Positions 7,755 through 15,341 of a stretch of DNA of 40,972 bases are shown one piece after another. This stretch comes from Rhodospirillaceae bacterium (GTDB lineage Bacteria > Pseudomonadota > Alphaproteobacteria > Rhodospirillales > UBA2165). The stretch is from assembly GCA_002687515.1 (NCBI GenBank), contig NZAK01000181.1, forward strand, positions 1 through 40,972. The letters are read 5' to 3'. The translations under genes and the position numbers were made by a program. A model generated the notes under the pieces. That model had not been told where the DNA came from and searched no databases. It was given only the letters and a program-made list of their open reading frames with translations. Each line of letters opens with the position of its first letter. The stretch's first letter is position 1.

Positions 7755-7868
7755 ATGGAAATTGAGGTTAAAGCGGCGCTGGTCACCGGCGCCGCATCGG
7801 GTATCGGCCTCGGCACGGCGCGCCTTCGCCTGGCGCGGCGCCCTGGCGGCGGCCGTTACTTTCTTTAA
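7755..7868 (+). pseudogene. Remnant of a short-chain dehydrogenase N terminus
   Basis: The 37-codon frame begins MEIEVKAALVTGAASGIGLG, carrying the TGxxxGIG nucleotide-binding motif of classical SDR enzymes, then stops at 7866. Just after the motif a one-base shift restores a typical SDR continuation (RAFAWRGALAAAV) in another frame. Sequence further downstream no longer looks like an SDR. The best reading is a frameshifted and truncated gene of which only the first alpha-beta unit remains. It lies between the dioxygenase and the methyltransferase. An SDR would fit an aromatic catabolic cluster, but that is inference. Confidence 0.65.
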
Positions 7869-7973
7869 TTTCGTTAATTCTCCGTTCGGCGGTTATCGAA
7901 TATACTGCCGGGTCATCCGAGTATCACCTGTAACGAAGGCGGCCGATTCTGACGCAGTGGAATTTCCGGGATA

Positions 7974-8801
7974 ATGCAGCCTAAGCCTCGAAAACAATTA
8001 GACCGTCCAAATTTTTATGGTGTGTTTGGTCTTACCGCCAATCCGCTACGGCTGGTTTTTATGATGGGAGCCGTATGGCGCCTGGCGCAAAATTTGGCAA
8101 CCGACAAAGTTCAGATACTGGAAATCGGCTCTTGGTGCGGCGCGTCGGCCCTCGCCTGGGGCGAAGCTATCCAACTCTACTTCGGCGGCAATGGCAAAAT
8201 TTCCTGTGTCGATGCCTGGCAGCCCTATGTGGATCTGGAGGTCGATGCAGACGACAACAACCGAAGAATGGATGCGGCCCTACGCAATGATGAGCCCTTT
8301 GACATCTTCCGCCAAAACATCCAATTCCTGCCCGCAACCGTGGAAATCGAAATCCTCAGGGGATGGAGCCAAGACATCCTTCCGGCGCTGCCGGACGCAC
8401 ATTATGACTTGGTATATATCGATGGGGACCACACCTATGCGGGCGTGTTGTCCGATATAAATAACTCGACCGGTCTGCTGCGCGACGGCGGCATTCTTTG
8501 CGGCGATGATTTGGAAATGCAGGCACACCAGTGCGATCTGTCGGTGCTCGACGCCCAACCCAATGTCGATCGATATTACGATCAACATCTTGATGCCCAT
8601 TATCATCCCGGCGTTACCAAGGCGGTCGCCGAGACCTTTGGCGCGGTATCGGCCTGGTCCGGCTTCTGGGCAATGGAAAAATCAGGCCAAGGCTGGGACC
8701 GGGTGTCCCTAAAAGGCATGCCGCCCCGTATTCCAGGCCACATTCCGGCCCAGAGCCTGTTGGGGCTGAAGGCGCTGTTGATGGAGAACGACATGTTGTA
8801 A
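7974..8801 (+). CDS. Class I SAM-dependent methyltransferase
   Basis: The 275-residue protein has a Rossmann-type methyltransferase core: motif I at LEIGSWCGAS (E50, G52, G56), an acidic residue ending strand 2 (D80) and a DLVYIDGDHTY segment (145-154) typical of the Methyltransf_24 and cephalosporin-hydroxylase-like groups. Members often act on sugars or small secondary metabolites. The substrate here is unknown. The ATG at 7974 has only a weak upstream site (CCGGGA), and the next in-frame ATG lies 29 codons in, so the start is moderately certain. It stands alone, with one CTAGAGCGG-type palindrome about 325 bases upstream and another just downstream, which may mark an inserted segment. No signal peptide. 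Confidence 0.75.
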   Translation: MQPKPRKQLDRPNFYGVFGLTANPLRLVFMMGAVWRLAQNLATDKVQILEIGSWCGASALAWGEAIQLYFGGNGKISCVDAWQPYVDLEVDADDNNRRMDAALRNDEPFDIFRQNIQFLPATVEIEILRGWSQDILPALPDAHYDLVYIDGDHTYAGVLSDINNSTGLLRDGGILCGDDLEMQAHQCDLSVLDAQPNVDRYYDQHLDAHYHPGVTKAVAETFGAVSAWSGFWAMEKSGQGWDRVSLKGMPPRIPGHIPAQSLLGLKALLMENDML

Positions 8802-8839
8802 GGGCCGAATGGGGCCAGTTTGATCGCTCGCGGCCAATT

Positions 8840-8883
8840 CTAGAGCGGGTCAAGATTGTTAGGAACCATTTGACCGGCTCTAG
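8840..8883. repeat. CTAGAGCGG-type palindromic repeat, copy B
   Basis: CTAGAGCGGGTCAA (8840-8853) and TTGACCGGCTCTAG (8870-8883) are reverse complements in 13 of 14 positions around a 16-base loop containing AGGAACC. It is related to the element at 7614-7650. It follows the methyltransferase stop by 38 bases, so it may also work as a transcript end for that gene. Confidence 0.6.
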
Positions 8884-8974
8884 CCGCGAAAGCGGCGGGC
8901 CGATATATCGCGGCCGCAAGAGGCCGGCATTTTTGCGCTTGCGCGTACCGGCAATGAAACGCATTGTCCCCATT

Positions 8975-9433
8975 ATGAGCGAATTGACACCAATTATGTT
9001 CGTCACCGAAAACGTAGAACTTGGCGCCGAGCTGCAATCGGTTCTGGCGGCGAATTATGCCATGCAGGTGGAGGGCGATACCGAGAAAGCATTTGATGAT
9101 CTTGAAGCCACGCGTCTCCTGGCGCTGATCGTCGATGACGAAATCCGGCCCCAGGGCGGGCTCAAATTTCTCGGCCGGGCGGTAAACAGGTTCGATAAAC
9201 GGATGGTTCCCTCATTGCTGTTGATCCACAAGCAACAGGAAAATTTCGTCCGCAAGACCGATTATCTCGGCGATATGAATTACATGACCAAGCCGGTCAA
9301 GTGGGAGCGTTTGCGCGCAAAGGTTTCCGAAATCGTCAATTCGGGGGTGGAGAAAAGCTGGGAAAGCCTGCCGCCGGTACAGAAATCGGTGTTAAAGGAA
9401 ACCGTTTCAATCTTCCGCGATTGTTTCGGATAG
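8975..9433 (+). CDS. Receiver-like domain, N-terminal part of a split REC/HD-GYP gene
   Basis: The 152-residue product folds as a CheY-like receiver by motif: LIVDDE around residues 52-56 in the phospho-acceptor position and TKP near 105-107 for the conserved lysine. The usual acidic pair of beta-1 is replaced by VTEN. The last 20 residues begin the helix that in RpfG-type proteins links to the HD-GYP domain, but a TAG at 9431-9433 ends the frame. Reading straight on in the same frame gives the missing linker and then the HD-GYP domain of the next entry. An ATG at 8954 is also in frame; neither start has a good ribosome binding site. Sequencing error, pseudogene formation or read-through are all possible. 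Confidence 0.7.
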   Translation: MSELTPIMFVTENVELGAELQSVLAANYAMQVEGDTEKAFDDLEATRLLALIVDDEIRPQGGLKFLGRAVNRFDKRMVPSLLLIHKQQENFVRKTDYLGDMNYMTKPVKWERLRAKVSEIVNSGVEKSWESLPPVQKSVLKETVSIFRDCFG

Positions 9434-9499
9434 ATTCAGCAAGGCGCGCCGATCCCGGTCGGCAAAATCGAACAAAGCTGCAAGCCGCTGGTCGAGGCA

Positions 9500-10069
9500 G
9501 TGACCGACAATCAGGTGACCGGACTGCTGGGTGCCGTCCAGGACCATGACGATTATACCTATGTGCATTCCCTGCGCGTCGCCATATATCTGTCGCTCCT
9601 CGGCCATTCGATCGGCATCAAGGGCGACAATCTGCTGACCCTGTCGTCGGGCGGGCTGATGCACGACCTCGGCAAATGCAAGATTCCACACACGGTGTTG
9701 AACAAGCCGGGCCGGCTGACCGACGATGAATTCGTGGTCATGAAAACCCATGTTGATCATACCGGGGACATATTCGACAAAAGCAACGACATTTCCGAAA
9801 GCATCCAAGTCATCGCCCTGCAGCATCACGAAAAGATCGATGGCTCCGGCTATCCCCTGGGTCTGAAGGGCGGCAAGCTGAACGAACTGGCGCGCATGGC
9901 GACCATCGTCGATATCTACAGCGCGCTCACCGACCGCCGCGTCTACAAGCCGCCGATGGAAGCGGAAAAGGCCATTTCGATCCTCGAAAGCATGCCCAAT
10001 GAGGTGGATCAGAACCTGTTGCTGCATCTGAAAGCCTATCTGCTCGAAGCGACCGGCCTTCCCGAATGA
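9500..10069 (+). CDS. HD-GYP domain protein, C-terminal part of the split gene
   Basis: The HD-GYP phosphodiesterase signature is complete. Counting from the GTG at 9500, it has H23 in YVHSLR, H55-D56-xGK, LNKPGRL, H84, HHEKIDGSGYP (109-119), and an NELARMATIVDIYSALTDRR segment. Such domains hydrolyse cyclic di-GMP in the cytosol and usually follow a receiver. The frame is open back to 9434 with a family-like linker (IQQGAPIPVGKIE), and only the TAG at 9431 separates it from the receiver. The GTG was chosen as the first usable start, but its site (GAGG three bases away) is poor, so independent translation may be weak. It is followed 12 bases later by another receiver gene. Confidence 0.75.
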   Translation: MTDNQVTGLLGAVQDHDDYTYVHSLRVAIYLSLLGHSIGIKGDNLLTLSSGGLMHDLGKCKIPHTVLNKPGRLTDDEFVVMKTHVDHTGDIFDKSNDISESIQVIALQHHEKIDGSGYPLGLKGGKLNELARMATIVDIYSALTDRRVYKPPMEAEKAISILESMPNEVDQNLLLHLKAYLLEATGLPE

Positions 10070-10081
10070 GCGCTGTCGGCG

Positions 10082-10642
10082 ATGACCGAAAACACCGACC
10101 AAAGCCAGCCCGAAGAGAAAAATGCGGAGGTATACAATTTCGGCCAGTTGCACGTTCTTCTGGTCGAGGCGAATGAATTCCTGCGGGAGGTTCTCGGCTC
10201 CATGTTGCGCGAGTTGAACTTCGGGCATGTGGAAATCTGCAGAACGCCGGATCAGGCATTCAATTATTTTCGCTCCCACGCTGTCGATCTGATCGTTTCC
10301 GACTGGGCGCCGGGCGCCGAAGAGCTTCGTTTCTTAAAAATGGCGCGAACCAGCCCGGACAGCCCCAACCGGATGATCCCGATTATCGTCGTTTCCGCCT
10401 TTTCCGAATTGCGTCATGTGGAAATGGCCAGGGATCTGGGCATGACCGAGTTTCTGGCCCTGCCGCTGTCCGCCAAAATTCTCTATGATCATATCTGCGC
10501 TGTTATCGAGCATCCGCGCCTGTTTGTCGAAACACCGACCTATTTCGGACCCGACCGCCGGCGGCACCAAGTCAGTTTCGATGGCGAGGAACGGCGAACC
10601 CACGCGCCCGCCGAAACACCGGGCGATCAATGGAAAGTTTAG
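10082..10642 (+). CDS. Degenerate response regulator receiver with FGPDRRR tail
   Basis: The 186-residue protein has a receiver domain (about 23-145) with candidate phospho-acceptor D74 in DLIVSDW. The beta-1 acidic pair reads VEANE and the switch lysine position reads LPLS instead of KP, so phosphorylation-dependent switching is doubtful. The C-terminal FGPDRRR motif (155-161) is widespread in alphaproteobacterial receivers and of unknown role. It starts 12 bases after the HD-GYP stop and so probably shares its transcript. It may act as a partner or decoy receiver in cyclic di-GMP signalling, which is inference. Confidence 0.75.
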   Translation: MTENTDQSQPEEKNAEVYNFGQLHVLLVEANEFLREVLGSMLRELNFGHVEICRTPDQAFNYFRSHAVDLIVSDWAPGAEELRFLKMARTSPDSPNRMIPIIVVSAFSELRHVEMARDLGMTEFLALPLSAKILYDHICAVIEHPRLFVETPTYFGPDRRRHQVSFDGEERRTHAPAETPGDQWKV

Positions 10643-10983
10643 CGCCGATGGTTACCGAAATTAGAAATCTGTACAGACTCAATTTCGCTCGAATCCGAGA
10701 TATTATGTAATATTTTTATAATACTTACGTGATTTACTATTAAATATGGGCAAATATAAGAAATAATTTATAATTTTTGTGACTTATTGCCATTTGTAAT
10801 TGGCGGCGCGAATTATGAGCCCGGTCCCTAAGGCGCCGGCGGCAGACGATTGCTGGACATTTATCGGTACAAGAGATATATAATAGTCAAATAATTAGGG
10901 CCCTATTTATTAGCCAGGAAACCATATGCCGGATAAAACGCAAACCGCGGCGAGTGGGCGGCGTTGCAAGGGGTGCAAATTAG
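10643..10983. other. AT-rich gene-free stretch with probable promoter
   Basis: This 341-base stretch is markedly AT-rich, especially 10,690-10,800, against the GC-rich background. No gene is supported. A 24-codon frame starting at 10,926 overlaps the MarR start and resembles no known leader. The likely promoter of the efflux operon is given separately. Confidence 0.5.
10854..10884 (+). promoter_or_regulatory. Probable promoter of the marR-efflux operon
   Basis: TGGACA (10854-10859) lies 19 bases before a perfect TATAAT (10879-10884). The start would fall about 90 bases ahead of the marR ATG. MarR proteins usually bind palindromes overlapping their own promoter, but I see no clear dyad overlapping this -10. 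The -35 and spacer are suboptimal. Confidence 0.4.
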
Positions 10984-11463
10984 ATGATTCAGGCCACTGA
11001 GCAGATGCTGACCGGATTCGGCCCATCACTGATGGATTTGTCCAACCGCTGGCGGCGCGCCGTCGACGCGCATCTGCGCCCCTTGGGGCTGTCGCAGGCC
11101 ACTTGGCGCACCCTGGTCTACGTTTACAAGGCGGGCAATGGATTCCTGCAGAAAGATTTGGCCAGCCGCCTCGGCATCGAGGCGCCAAGCCTGGTTCCCC
11201 TCCTGGATGCGCTTGAAAACGACGGCCTGATCGAACGGCGCGTCGCGCCCGAGGACCGCAGGGGCAAGACCATCCACCTGACCCAAGCCGGCGAGGAAAC
11301 CATCCGTAATATCCAGACGGTCGCCGACGAGGTGCAAAAATCGTTGCTGCGCGGCATATCGGCGGACGAGATGCAAACCTGCACGGCCGTTTTCGGAACC
11401 ATCCGGAGCAACGCCGAAGCACTTGAACCGCCTAATTCGGGGAAAAAGAACAGTGCCGCCTAA
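10984..11463 (+). CDS. MarR-family transcriptional regulator
   Basis: The 159-residue protein has the winged-helix build of MarR: FLQKDLASRLGIEAPSLVPLLDALENDGLIERR (helix-turn-helix, about 54-87) followed by the wing PEDRRGKTIHLTQAG (88-103). A coiled dimerisation region flanks it on both sides. The adjacent membrane-fusion and DHA2 transporter genes overlap it in sequence, so it very probably represses this efflux operon and is released by a ligand. AAGGGG (10968-10973) serves as a ribosome binding site. The ligand is unknown. Confidence 0.88.
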   Translation: MIQATEQMLTGFGPSLMDLSNRWRRAVDAHLRPLGLSQATWRTLVYVYKAGNGFLQKDLASRLGIEAPSLVPLLDALENDGLIERRVAPEDRRGKTIHLTQAGEETIRNIQTVADEVQKSLLRGISADEMQTCTAVFGTIRSNAEALEPPNSGKKNSAA

Positions 11464-12592
11464 GACACTCTTCGGATCGGGCTTCGGATCGGGCGCCGGC
11501 CGGATCATCCGGGTTTCGGTGCTGGTGGTGGCGCTGGCGGCGGGCGGAATTTGGGGAACGCAATGGCTGCAATACCGGGCCGGCCATGTCTTCGAGAACG
11601 ACGCCCGAATTTCCGCCGACATGATCGCCATCGCCAGCCGCGTCGACGGCTGGGTGGTGGAACGCCTGGCCGGACAAGGCGACCGGGTGCGCGCCGGCGA
11701 CGTGCTGGTCCGTATCGACGGCCGCGAGGCGCGCTTCAAGCTGGCCGAACTGGAGGCGCGCATCGCCGAAATCAAGGCCGAACAGGGCACCGTCGCCGCC
11801 GAGGTGAAAATGATCGAAAGCCAAACCCGCCACCGCGTCGCCGCCCAAGGGTACCGGCTCGAGGCCAGCCGCGTGGCCGTGCAGGCGGCGGAAAAGCAAG
11901 TGGCGCTGGGCGGCTCGGAACACCGGCGTATCGCATTGCTCGCCAAGCGGCGCATCGTTTCACAAGCGCGGCTGGAAAAGACCGAGGCCGATCTTAACGA
12001 TGCTGAGGAACGGCTGCGCCGGGCGCGCGCCGATCTTCTCGCCAATACCGCGCTGTTGGCCGAGGCGCGCGCCGCCGGCGCCGAGGCCGGCGTCTTGAAC
12101 AGCCGCATCGAACAGCTTCGCGCCGAACAGCGCCGCATCGCCGCGCAGTTGGAGCAGCAGCGCCTGAACGTCAAGGACCGGAACATCGTCAGCCCGATAT
12201 CGGGCGTCGTCGACACCACCTTCATCGACGCCGGCGAATATATCCGGCCCGGCCAGCGGATGATGCTGATCCACGATCCCGACAAGATTTACATATCCGC
12301 CAATATCCGCGAGACCGATCTCCGCGACTTAGCGCTCGGCGCCGCCGTCAAGATCAGCGTCGACGCCTTTCCGGGGCAGAGGTTCCTGGGCGAGCTGACC
12401 AAGATCGGCGATGCCGCGACCAGCCAATTCGCGCTTTTGCCCAACCCCAATCCGAGCGGCAATTTCACCAAGGTGACGCAGCGCATACCCGTAACCATCC
12501 GCATCGACCAGGTCGACGGGCTGCTCAGGCCCGGCATGATGGTGGAGATCGATATTGTCATCCAAGGAACAAAGCGCGAGCCCCGATCCTGA
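11453..12592 (+). CDS. HlyD/EmrA-type membrane fusion protein
   Basis: The 379-residue protein has an N-terminal membrane anchor (about 17-37), a biotinyl-lipoyl-like half (RVDGWVVERLAGQGDRVRAGD), a long Arg/Glu/Ala-rich coiled coil (about 90-225) and a second lipoyl half plus beta-barrel (SPISGVVD, DAGEYIRPGQ). This is the EmrA arrangement, linking an inner-membrane exporter to an outer-membrane channel. The GTG at 11453 is preferred because GGGGAAAAAGAA precedes it; a TTG at 11423 is also in frame. Either way it overlaps the end of marR, so translation is probably coupled. The TolC-like partner is not in the window. Confidence 0.85.
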   Translation: MPPKTLFGSGFGSGAGRIIRVSVLVVALAAGGIWGTQWLQYRAGHVFENDARISADMIAIASRVDGWVVERLAGQGDRVRAGDVLVRIDGREARFKLAELEARIAEIKAEQGTVAAEVKMIESQTRHRVAAQGYRLEASRVAVQAAEKQVALGGSEHRRIALLAKRRIVSQARLEKTEADLNDAEERLRRARADLLANTALLAEARAAGAEAGVLNSRIEQLRAEQRRIAAQLEQQRLNVKDRNIVSPISGVVDTTFIDAGEYIRPGQRMMLIHDPDKIYISANIRETDLRDLALGAAVKISVDAFPGQRFLGELTKIGDAATSQFALLPNPNPSGNFTKVTQRIPVTIRIDQVDGLLRPGMMVEIDIVIQGTKREPRS

Positions 12593-14180
12593 ATTCGGCG
12601 CCGGCCAACGCAATTTCATCACCGGTGCCCTGGCGTTGGGATCGATATCGGCGATCCTGACGTCGACCGTCATCAATGTGGTTATCCCCGATATCATGGG
12701 CGCCTTCGGCGTCGGCCAGGACAAGGCGCAGTGGCTGACCACCGGCCACCTGGCGGCGACCACCAGTTCCATGCTGCTGACCGATTGGTTCATCCGGCGC
12801 CTGGGCCGCGACAACACCTATTTCCTGGCGATGGCCGTGTTTATCGCGGGTTCGGTCATCGGCGGCGTGGCCGCCACCTTCGATCAGCTCATCGTCGGGC
12901 GCGTCTTGCAGGGGATCGGCGCCGGCATCAGCCAGCCGCTGGCCATGGGCACGCTGTTCATGATCTTTCCGCGCGACCAACGCGGGCGGGCGATGGGCAT
13001 CTATGGCATGATCATCATCCTGGGCCCGGCCTTCGGGCCGTTCGTTGGCGGGCTGACCGCCGATGCGTTGTCTTGGCGATGGGTGTATTTCGTGCCGATT
13101 CCGTTTTCGGCGGTGGCCGGTATACTCGGCCTGTTCCTGCTTCCGGGCCGGGATGCCGAAGCCGCCCGTCCACCCTTCGATTGGATCGGATATACCTTGC
13201 TGATCGTCTTCATCCCGTCATTCCTGGTGGCGCTGACCAACGGCGCCGAGGACGGCTGGTATTCGGACCAGATCCTGTCCCTGTTCGCGATCGCCGGCAT
13301 CAGCTTCGTCGGCTTCATCCTGTGGCAGCTTTATACGCCCAAGCGGCTGTTGGATTTGAACCTGTTCACCTATCCGCGCTTCGCCATGGCGGCGATCATT
13401 TCGTTCCTGTTCGGGGCCGGTATGTTCGGCATTATGTATCTGGTGCCGATCTTCTCGCAGCTGGTACAGGGCTATACGCCGACCAAGGCGGGACTGTTGC
13501 AGATGCCGGCGGGATTCATGATGGCCCTCGCCATGCCTCTGGCCGGGCGGTTGGTGGACAAGGGCTGGTCTTCGTCGATGTTCATCGGAGGCTTGTCGCT
13601 GACCGCGTTCTCCGGCGTGCTCATGACCGACGCCCATATCGAAACGGCGTTCTGGGTGTTCGCCGGCTGGCTGATCATGAACCGGGTCGGCCAGGCGGTA
13701 ATCTTTACGACGATGGCGACCGCCAGCCTGGCGGCGCTGCCGCCACACCTGGTCGGACAGGGGCCGGGGGTGATGAATTTCGTCCGCTCCATCGGCAGTG
13801 TGTTCGGGGTTAACGTGATGGCGCTTTATGTGGAACAAAGGCTGCAAACATACCGGCAGATTTTGGCCGGCAGCCAGAACGCCGGCAACCCGGAAACCCT
13901 GGAATATCTGGAAACCGTGCGGCGCCTGCTGGAACAGGCGGGCCTGGCCGAAACGATCCGCGAGCCGGCGGCGTTTTTCTACCTCAACCAGGCCATATAC
14001 CAGCAGGCCAACATGCTCGCTTTCCGCGATGGCTTCATGTTTTTCGCGATTCTAACGGCGGCCGGCCTGATCCCGGCAATCATCCTGAGCCGCACCGCGG
14101 CGACGCCCGAGGAACGTGACGCGGCGGCCGGGCGCCGGTCGCGGGCGCGGCAAGCCGTCGCCGAGGCTCCCGAAAGCTAG
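12555..14180 (+). CDS. DHA2-family drug efflux transporter (EmrB-like MFS)
   Basis: The 541-residue integral membrane protein matches the 14-helix DHA2 drug:proton antiporters: DxxxVNVVIPDI-like helix 1 (TSTVINVVIPDI), WLTTGHLA in helix 2, a D(R)xxGRD-type loop (RRLGRDN), and a motif C-like GPAFGPFVGG in helix 5. With the fusion protein upstream it would form a tripartite exporter. Translation appears to begin at TTG 12555, inside the end of the upstream gene (38-base overlap), with GGTGGAG 7 bases before it. The C-terminal tail is Arg/Ala rich and cytosolic. Substrate is unknown. Confidence 0.88.
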   Translation: MSSKEQSASPDPEFGAGQRNFITGALALGSISAILTSTVINVVIPDIMGAFGVGQDKAQWLTTGHLAATTSSMLLTDWFIRRLGRDNTYFLAMAVFIAGSVIGGVAATFDQLIVGRVLQGIGAGISQPLAMGTLFMIFPRDQRGRAMGIYGMIIILGPAFGPFVGGLTADALSWRWVYFVPIPFSAVAGILGLFLLPGRDAEAARPPFDWIGYTLLIVFIPSFLVALTNGAEDGWYSDQILSLFAIAGISFVGFILWQLYTPKRLLDLNLFTYPRFAMAAIISFLFGAGMFGIMYLVPIFSQLVQGYTPTKAGLLQMPAGFMMALAMPLAGRLVDKGWSSSMFIGGLSLTAFSGVLMTDAHIETAFWVFAGWLIMNRVGQAVIFTTMATASLAALPPHLVGQGPGVMNFVRSIGSVFGVNVMALYVEQRLQTYRQILAGSQNAGNPETLEYLETVRRLLEQAGLAETIREPAAFFYLNQAIYQQANMLAFRDGFMFFAILTAAGLIPAIILSRTAATPEERDAAAGRRSRARQAVAEAPES

Positions 14181-14208
14181 CGCATTATCCGGCCAAATGG
14201 TGCGCTAG
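14177..14208. terminator. Putative bidirectional terminator between convergent genes
   Basis: CTAGCGCA (14177-14184) and TGCGCTAG (14201-14208) are perfect inverted repeats around a 16-base spacer. The TAG stop codons of the two converging genes lie inside the arms, one in each. There is no U tract on either strand, so termination efficiency is uncertain. Confidence 0.5.
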
Positions 14209-15194
14209 ACTTCGATATCGGTCCAAATGCCGCCGGCGTCAGAGGATTTCACGATGCTTTCCATGACCGCGATGTTGCGCAGCGCCTCGGCCGGGCGGAC
14301 CGGATAATCGGCACCGCCGGCGGTGGCTTCGGCGAAGGCGCCGAGTTCCGCCCGCAAGGTCAGATCCTGGCTGAATTTCTTGAGCGTCTCCGGCGTCGCC
14401 GGGTCGGCCGGCAGCATCCGAAGCTCGGAAAAATTGTCGCGCGCCTCGAGGATGGCCCCGGTTCCGTAAAAGCGGAGATGGGAGCTGCCAGGGGCAGCAA
14501 AGAGGCTTGAGAGCGTCCCCGTTATGCCGCCATCCAATTCGAACATGACCATGGTTGTATCGTCGAGATCGTTGGAAGCTGCCTGCCGCTTGCAGATCGC
14601 CGCCAGGCGCCGGATCGGACCTGAAATCCAGGTCAGGGTATCGACCATGTGCAATCCCATCGGGCCGATCGCGCCGCCCGGGTTTTCGGCCCGCTGGGCG
14701 CGCCAGTAATCGGGCGGATAATGCAGCGACGCGTTGCCGGAATAGTTGGCGTCGATATGGATGATCTGGCCGCAGGCGCCCTGTTCGATCAACGACTTCA
14801 TCTCCCGCGCCGCTTCCGAAAACCGCCGGTTATGGCCGACCGCCAGGACGACTGAATTCCGCTCGCACGCCTCAATCGCCTGGGATGCGGTTTCGGCGGT
14901 CAGCGCCAGGGGCTTTTCGCAAAATACCTGCTTGCCGGCATCGGCGGCGGAGATCACCTGGCGCCAATGAAGCGAATGCGGTGTCGCCAGGAGAACGGCA
15001 TCGACATCGGGATCGGACAGAACCTCGTCAAGCTCGTCATATACCTTGCCGCCGAAATGGGCCTGAAAGAAGGCGCATTCGCTTTCCGACAAAGAGCAGC
15101 AGCCGAGGATTTCGATGATTTCGGGTAAGCCCTTGCCCGCCTTGGCAAGTTCCTTTCCCCACCAACCGGTGCCGATAATCACGATCTTCAACAT
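14205..15194 (-). CDS. Gfo/Idh/MocA-family oxidoreductase
   Basis: The 329-residue protein has an N-terminal dinucleotide fold (IVIIGTGWWG, residues 4-13), the family EKP motif (E93-K94-P95) and the C-terminal GLHMVDTLTW segment carrying the usual histidine of the sugar-binding domain. Members are NAD(P)-dependent dehydrogenases acting on sugars, inositols or similar polyols. The substrate cannot be read from sequence. The ATG at 15194 is preferred over one 6 codons upstream because GGGCGGAGG lies just before it and the Rossmann strand begins immediately. It is a stand-alone gene, divergent from the CocE-type hydrolase at 15342 with a 147-base gap. Confidence 0.85.
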   Translation of the reverse strand: MLKIVIIGTGWWGKELAKAGKGLPEIIEILGCCSLSESECAFFQAHFGGKVYDELDEVLSDPDVDAVLLATPHSLHWRQVISAADAGKQVFCEKPLALTAETASQAIEACERNSVVLAVGHNRRFSEAAREMKSLIEQGACGQIIHIDANYSGNASLHYPPDYWRAQRAENPGGAIGPMGLHMVDTLTWISGPIRRLAAICKRQAASNDLDDTTMVMFELDGGITGTLSSLFAAPGSSHLRFYGTGAILEARDNFSELRMLPADPATPETLKKFSQDLTLRAELGAFAEATAGGADYPVRPAEALRNIAVMESIVKSSDAGGIWTDIEV

Positions 15195-15341
15195 TTTAAT
15201 GCCTCCGCCCATTAAAGCTTCGAGGCTCCAATATTCTCCCGGCAGCGGCTATTTGTCACGGCCTTGCGGAAAATCCTGCCTGTCAGCGCCCGGCCGGTCT
15301 GCTATGATTGGCGGCAAATACTATCAAATGGGGGAAACGAG

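Noticed and set aside
6595-7974. 459-codon plus-strand open frame
   Set aside because: It lies antisense to the dioxygenase gene, which has ligand motifs and a perfect AGGAGG. Only its end is informative, as the shifted continuation of the SDR remnant.
10926-11000. 24-codon possible leader peptide before marR
   Set aside because: No ribosome binding site, no codon run that would suggest attenuation, and it overlaps the marR start out of frame.
11026-12285. 419-codon minus-strand open frame
   Set aside because: Antisense to marR and the fusion protein gene; Ser/Arg/Ala-rich composition typical of a shadow frame.
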